DNA of 8,185 nucleotides. It comes from Actinomycetes bacterium (GTDB taxonomy: Bacteria; Actinomycetota; Actinomycetes; Streptosporangiales; Streptosporangiaceae). The stretch spans positions 1 through 8,185 of the forward strand of contig JAOPYP010000457.1 of the NCBI GenBank assembly GCA_025964635.1, given 5' to 3'. The position numbers and the translations under genes are program-made. Under the pieces are notes generated by a model. That model did no database searches and was not told the DNA's origin. It was given only the letters and a program-made list of their open reading frames with translations. How positions within the stretch are numbered: position 1 is the stretch's first letter; every line of letters starts with the position of its first letter. Shown here one piece after another: positions 5,683-8,185 of the stretch.

Positions 5683-6438
5683 GTGGGAGTTCTCAGTCGC
5701 TTCGAGCGCAGGCTCGAGGGCATGGTCGAGGGTGCCTTCGCGCGGGCGTTCAAATCCGAGCTGCAGCCAGTGGAGGTTGCCAGCGCGGTACAGCGCGAGA
5801 TGGATGACCGTGCCGCGATCGTGGCCCAGGGCCGGACCCTGGTGCCGAACGATTTCGTGGTGGAGATCGCCGAGACCGACTTCGACCGCCTCGAGGTCTA
5901 CGCGGACAGTCTCGGTGTGGAACTGGCCACACTGGCCCGCGAGCACGCCCGGGAGCAGGGCTACTCGTTCGTGGGACCGGTGCGGATGCGCTTCGAGGGG
6001 GTCCCCGACCTGACCACGGGAACCTTCCGGATCCGCTCCGGCGTGATCCGGGGCACCACGGTCGAGGGCGGGGAGATCCGCAGGCCCGCCAGCGACCTGC
6101 CGCACATGCCGGGCTCCTTCGGAGGCCGGCCGAGGCTGCTGGTGTCGGGCCCGGAGCCGGGGCCGGACGGCAGCAGCCAGCGGACCTACGAGCTGAACGC
6201 GCCGGTCACCATGCTGGGCCGCGGCACCGACTGCGACCTGCGGCTGGTCGATCCCGGCGTCTCCCGGCACCACGCCGAGCTGCGGGTCGAGGACGGTGAA
6301 GTGGTCCTCGTCGACCTGGGGTCCACCAACGGAACGTTCGTGAACGGCCAGCCGGTGCGGCGCGTGACACTGGCAGACGGCACGCAGGTGACCCTCGGCC
6401 GGACCACACTGGTTTTCCGCCGGGACGGTATCTATTGA
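5683..6438 (+). CDS. fhaA: FhaA: DUF3662 + FHA domain protein
   Basis: The product is 251 aa from GTG. That start is favoured over an upstream ATG because AAGGAGG sits 7 nt before it and homologues begin MGVL-(K/S)RFE. Residues 1-118 are the FhaA N-terminal domain (DUF3662): FERRLEGMVEGAFARAFKSE, VPNDFVVEI, GPVRMRFE. A linker follows. Residues 150-247 are a forkhead-associated domain with the phosphothreonine-binding set Gly179-Arg180, Ser194-x-x-His197, DLGSTNGTFVNG (211-222). In mycobacteria FhaA is a PknB substrate that binds the phosphorylated pseudokinase domain of MviN/MurJ and so restrains peptidoglycan precursor export; a similar role is inferred here. It is shorter than M. tuberculosis FhaA (527 aa), lacking that protein's long central linker. 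fhaB follows after 122 bp, in which I see only an fhaB ribosome site. Confidence 0.96.
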   Translation: MGVLSRFERRLEGMVEGAFARAFKSELQPVEVASAVQREMDDRAAIVAQGRTLVPNDFVVEIAETDFDRLEVYADSLGVELATLAREHAREQGYSFVGPVRMRFEGVPDLTTGTFRIRSGVIRGTTVEGGEIRRPASDLPHMPGSFGGRPRLLVSGPEPGPDGSSQRTYELNAPVTMLGRGTDCDLRLVDPGVSRHHAELRVEDGEVVLVDLGSTNGTFVNGQPVRRVTLADGTQVTLGRTTLVFRRDGIY

Positions 6439-6560
6439 CGCAGCCCGGACAATGGCCGCAGTCCCGGAACTGATCCAGGTTCCCGCTCTGGCCCGGACCC
6501 CAACCCCGCACTCCCCCCGAAAAGGCCGCAACGGCGAGGCATCCAAGGACACATAAGCCA

Positions 6561-7046
6561 ATGAGTACGCTGACCCTCCTCCTGATCAGGCTCGCATTCC
6601 TGGCGGTCCTGTGGCTTTTCGTGATCACGGCGGTGGGTGTGGTGCGCACGGACCTGTTCGGTCAGTCCCCGTCCAGCCGCAAGCAGAAGCGGCAACGGCA
6701 GAACGCCCGCCCCCGGCCGGCCCGGCCCGCCCGCCCCGCCCGGGGAGGACGCGGCGAGCCGCAGCGCCTCCTGGTGACCGGCGGCCCGCTGTCGGGAACG
6801 ACCATCCCTCTCACTGAGCAGCAAATCACCATCGGTCGGTCAAATGACGCCACGCTGGTCCTGAACGATGACTACGCTTCGAGCCGACATGCCCGGCTGT
6901 TCCCTCAAGACGGTCAATGGATCGTTGAGGATCTCGGGTCAACCAACGGCACCTACCTCGACCGGCAGAAGGTGACCCAGCCGACCCCGGTGCCGACAGG
7001 CGTGCCGATCCGCATCGGCAAGACCGTTCTGGAATTGCGCAGATGA
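6561..7046 (+). CDS. fhaB: FhaB/FipA: membrane-anchored FHA domain protein
   Basis: The product is 161 aa. Residues 5-28 form one membrane helix (LTLLLIRLAFLAVLWLFVI). A basic, Arg/Pro/Ala-rich linker follows (about 40-66). Residues 68-161 are an FHA domain with Ile91-Gly92-Arg93, SSRHAR (Ser108, His110), DLGSTNGTYLD (124-134) and a final TVLELRR. AAGGAC lies 11 nt before the ATG. The FHA domain faces the cytoplasm and reads phosphothreonine. In mycobacteria the homologue (FipA) is phosphorylated by PknA and links FtsZ and FtsQ at the septum; the same membrane-tethered scaffold role is inferred. The stop codon overlaps the pstP start (ATGA), so pstP translation is probably coupled to it. Confidence 0.96.
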   Translation: MSTLTLLLIRLAFLAVLWLFVITAVGVVRTDLFGQSPSSRKQKRQRQNARPRPARPARPARGGRGEPQRLLVTGGPLSGTTIPLTEQQITIGRSNDATLVLNDDYASSRHARLFPQDGQWIVEDLGSTNGTYLDRQKVTQPTPVPTGVPIRIGKTVLELRR

Positions 7047-8185
7047 CACTTGCACTCCGGTACGCGATCCGCTCCGACGTCGGCCTTCTCCGGGAGGGCA
7101 ACGAGGACGCGGCGTACGCGGGGCCGCGCCTGCTGGCGGTGGCCGACGGCATGGGCGGTCATGCCGCCGGCGAGGTAGCCAGCGCCGCGGCTATCTCGAC
7201 CCTGTCCAGGCTCAACGACGACGTGCCCGGCACCGACCTGCTCGACGCGCTTGCCGACGCGGTCGCCGACGCCAACCACACGCTGCACAGCATGGTCGTT
7301 GCTGATCCCTCGTTCGAGGGGATGGGCACCACGCTCACGGCGATGCTGTGGTCCGACGGCCGGGTGGCCCTGTGCCACATCGGTGACTCCCGCGCCTACC
7401 TGCTGCGGGACCGTGAATTCCACCAGATCACCCACGACCACACGCTGGTCCAGACGCTGGTGGACGAGGGCCGGATCAGCCCGGATGACGTGGCCACCCA
7501 CCCGCAGCGCTCGATGCTGCTGCGGGCCCTGGACGGCCGGGCCGACGTGGAGCCGGACCTGACCCTGCTGGAGGCCCGGCTCGGAGACCGCTACCTGCTG
7601 TGCTCGGACGGGCTGTCCGGGGTGGTCAGCGAGGAGACCCTGCATAAGACGCTGGCCGGCGTGGCCAACCTCGACGAGGTCGTGCTGCAGCTCGTTGAGC
7701 TGGCCATCCGGGGCGGCGGCCCGGACAACATCACCTGCATCGTCGCGGACGTGGTGGACAGCGCCACGGGGCTGCCGCCGAGCGACGCCTCGGTGATGGT
7801 GGGCGCCGCCTCCAACGGGAGCGGCGGCCCCCACTTCCGCACCGACAGCCCGGCCGGGCGGGCCCACCTGCTCACCCGCACCGCCCCGCAGGCCGCGGTG
7901 GCGATCGCGCACGACGATCCCGCACCGCAGGCGCCGGAGGAGCCCGAGGATGAGTATCCCCACCGCCGGCGCAGGCTGCCGCTGGTCAAGTCGGCGCTGG
8001 TGATCCTGGTCGTCCTGGTGGTCGGCGGAGCCTACGCGGGCTGGCGGTACACCCAGTCCCAGTACTACGTAGCCTCGAACGGCGGCCAGGTCGTCATCTA
8101 CCGCGGCATCAACCAGAGCGCCGCCGGGATCAGCCTGTCCAGCGTGGCCCGGCGGTCCGGCATCCCGGTGGCCGGGCTGCCCGCC
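7043..8185 (+). CDS. pstP: PstP: membrane PP2C-type Ser/Thr protein phosphatase, 3' end cut
   Basis: The first 381 codons are present; the stop lies outside. Residues 1-237 are a complete PPM/PP2C catalytic domain: REGNED (17-22), ADGMGGH (34-40), GMGTTL (93-98), HIGDSRAYLL (112-121), CSDGLSG (187-193) and GGPDNIT (225-231). The metal-binding Asp22, Asp35, Asp189 and Asp228 are all there, so the enzyme should be active. An acidic, Pro-rich juxtamembrane linker (about 238-313) precedes one membrane helix (about 316-333), and residues 334-381 begin the external part. Family members dephosphorylate PknA, PknB and their targets, opposing them in wall growth and division. There is no separate ribosome site apart from sequence within fhaB, consistent with ATGA coupling. 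By synteny rodA, pbpA, pknA and pknB should follow beyond the window. Confidence 0.96.
   Translation, partial: MTLALRYAIRSDVGLLREGNEDAAYAGPRLLAVADGMGGHAAGEVASAAAISTLSRLNDDVPGTDLLDALADAVADANHTLHSMVVADPSFEGMGTTLTAMLWSDGRVALCHIGDSRAYLLRDREFHQITHDHTLVQTLVDEGRISPDDVATHPQRSMLLRALDGRADVEPDLTLLEARLGDRYLLCSDGLSGVVSEETLHKTLAGVANLDEVVLQLVELAIRGGGPDNITCIVADVVDSATGLPPSDASVMVGAASNGSGGPHFRTDSPAGRAHLLTRTAPQAAVAIAHDDPAPQAPEEPEDEYPHRRRRLPLVKSALVILVVLVVGGAYAGWRYTQSQYYVASNGGQVVIYRGINQSAAGISLSSVARRSGIPVAGLPA

Noticed and set aside
5614..6561. 315-codon minus-strand frame antisense to fhaA
   Set aside because: The sense frame is an unmistakable DUF3662-FHA protein; the antisense frame is a codon-bias shadow.
6953..7963. 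336-codon minus-strand frame antisense to pstP
   Set aside because: The sense frame carries all PP2C motifs; the antisense product has low complexity and no recognisable motif.

Overview
The window is very GC-rich, its start codons are ATG or GTG, and it carries the tRNA-Leu / fhaA / fhaB / pstP arrangement. In actinobacteria this arrangement begins the conserved cell-wall and division kinase cluster (fhaA-fhaB-pstP-rodA-pbpA-pknA-pknB). The host is therefore almost certainly an actinomycete. The secreted SSI-type inhibitor and the form of the Fpg-like glycosylase fit a Streptomyces/Streptosporangium-like lineage, but a genus cannot be fixed from this sequence.

Left part (1-2119): a secreted GH25 muramidase with a C-terminal Ig-like region runs leftward off the window edge. 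Divergent from it, across a 433-bp intergenic region rich in inverted repeats, is a small Streptomyces-subtilisin-inhibitor (SSI) family protein with a probable lipoprotein signal. A 90-bp degenerate tandem repeat follows and covers the stop codons of both the inhibitor gene and the convergent glycosylase gene.

Middle part (2116-5342): an Fpg/Nei-family DNA glycosylase (minus) and a universal stress protein with a long Pro/Gly-rich N-terminus (plus) diverge across a regulatory-looking 353-bp region. The stress protein gene converges on a DAO-family FAD oxidoreductase gene (minus), with a strong GC hairpin between them.

Right part (5515-8185): tRNA-Leu(CAG) on the minus strand is followed by plus-strand fhaA, fhaB and pstP; pstP is cut by the window end. 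FhaA and FhaB are FHA-domain (phosphothreonine-reading) proteins and PstP is the membrane PP2C phosphatase that reverses PknA/PknB phosphorylation. Together they form the reader and eraser half of the Ser/Thr phosphorylation circuit controlling peptidoglycan synthesis and septation. fhaB and pstP overlap by 4 bp (ATGA), so they are probably translationally coupled.

I did not find a CRISPR array, an insertion sequence, a phage module or a clearly novel multi-gene system. The points most worth a second look are the inverted-repeat cluster between the muramidase and the inhibitor, the repeat array spanning two convergent stop codons, the palindrome in front of the glycosylase gene, and the unusual zinc finger and repeat insertion of the glycosylase.
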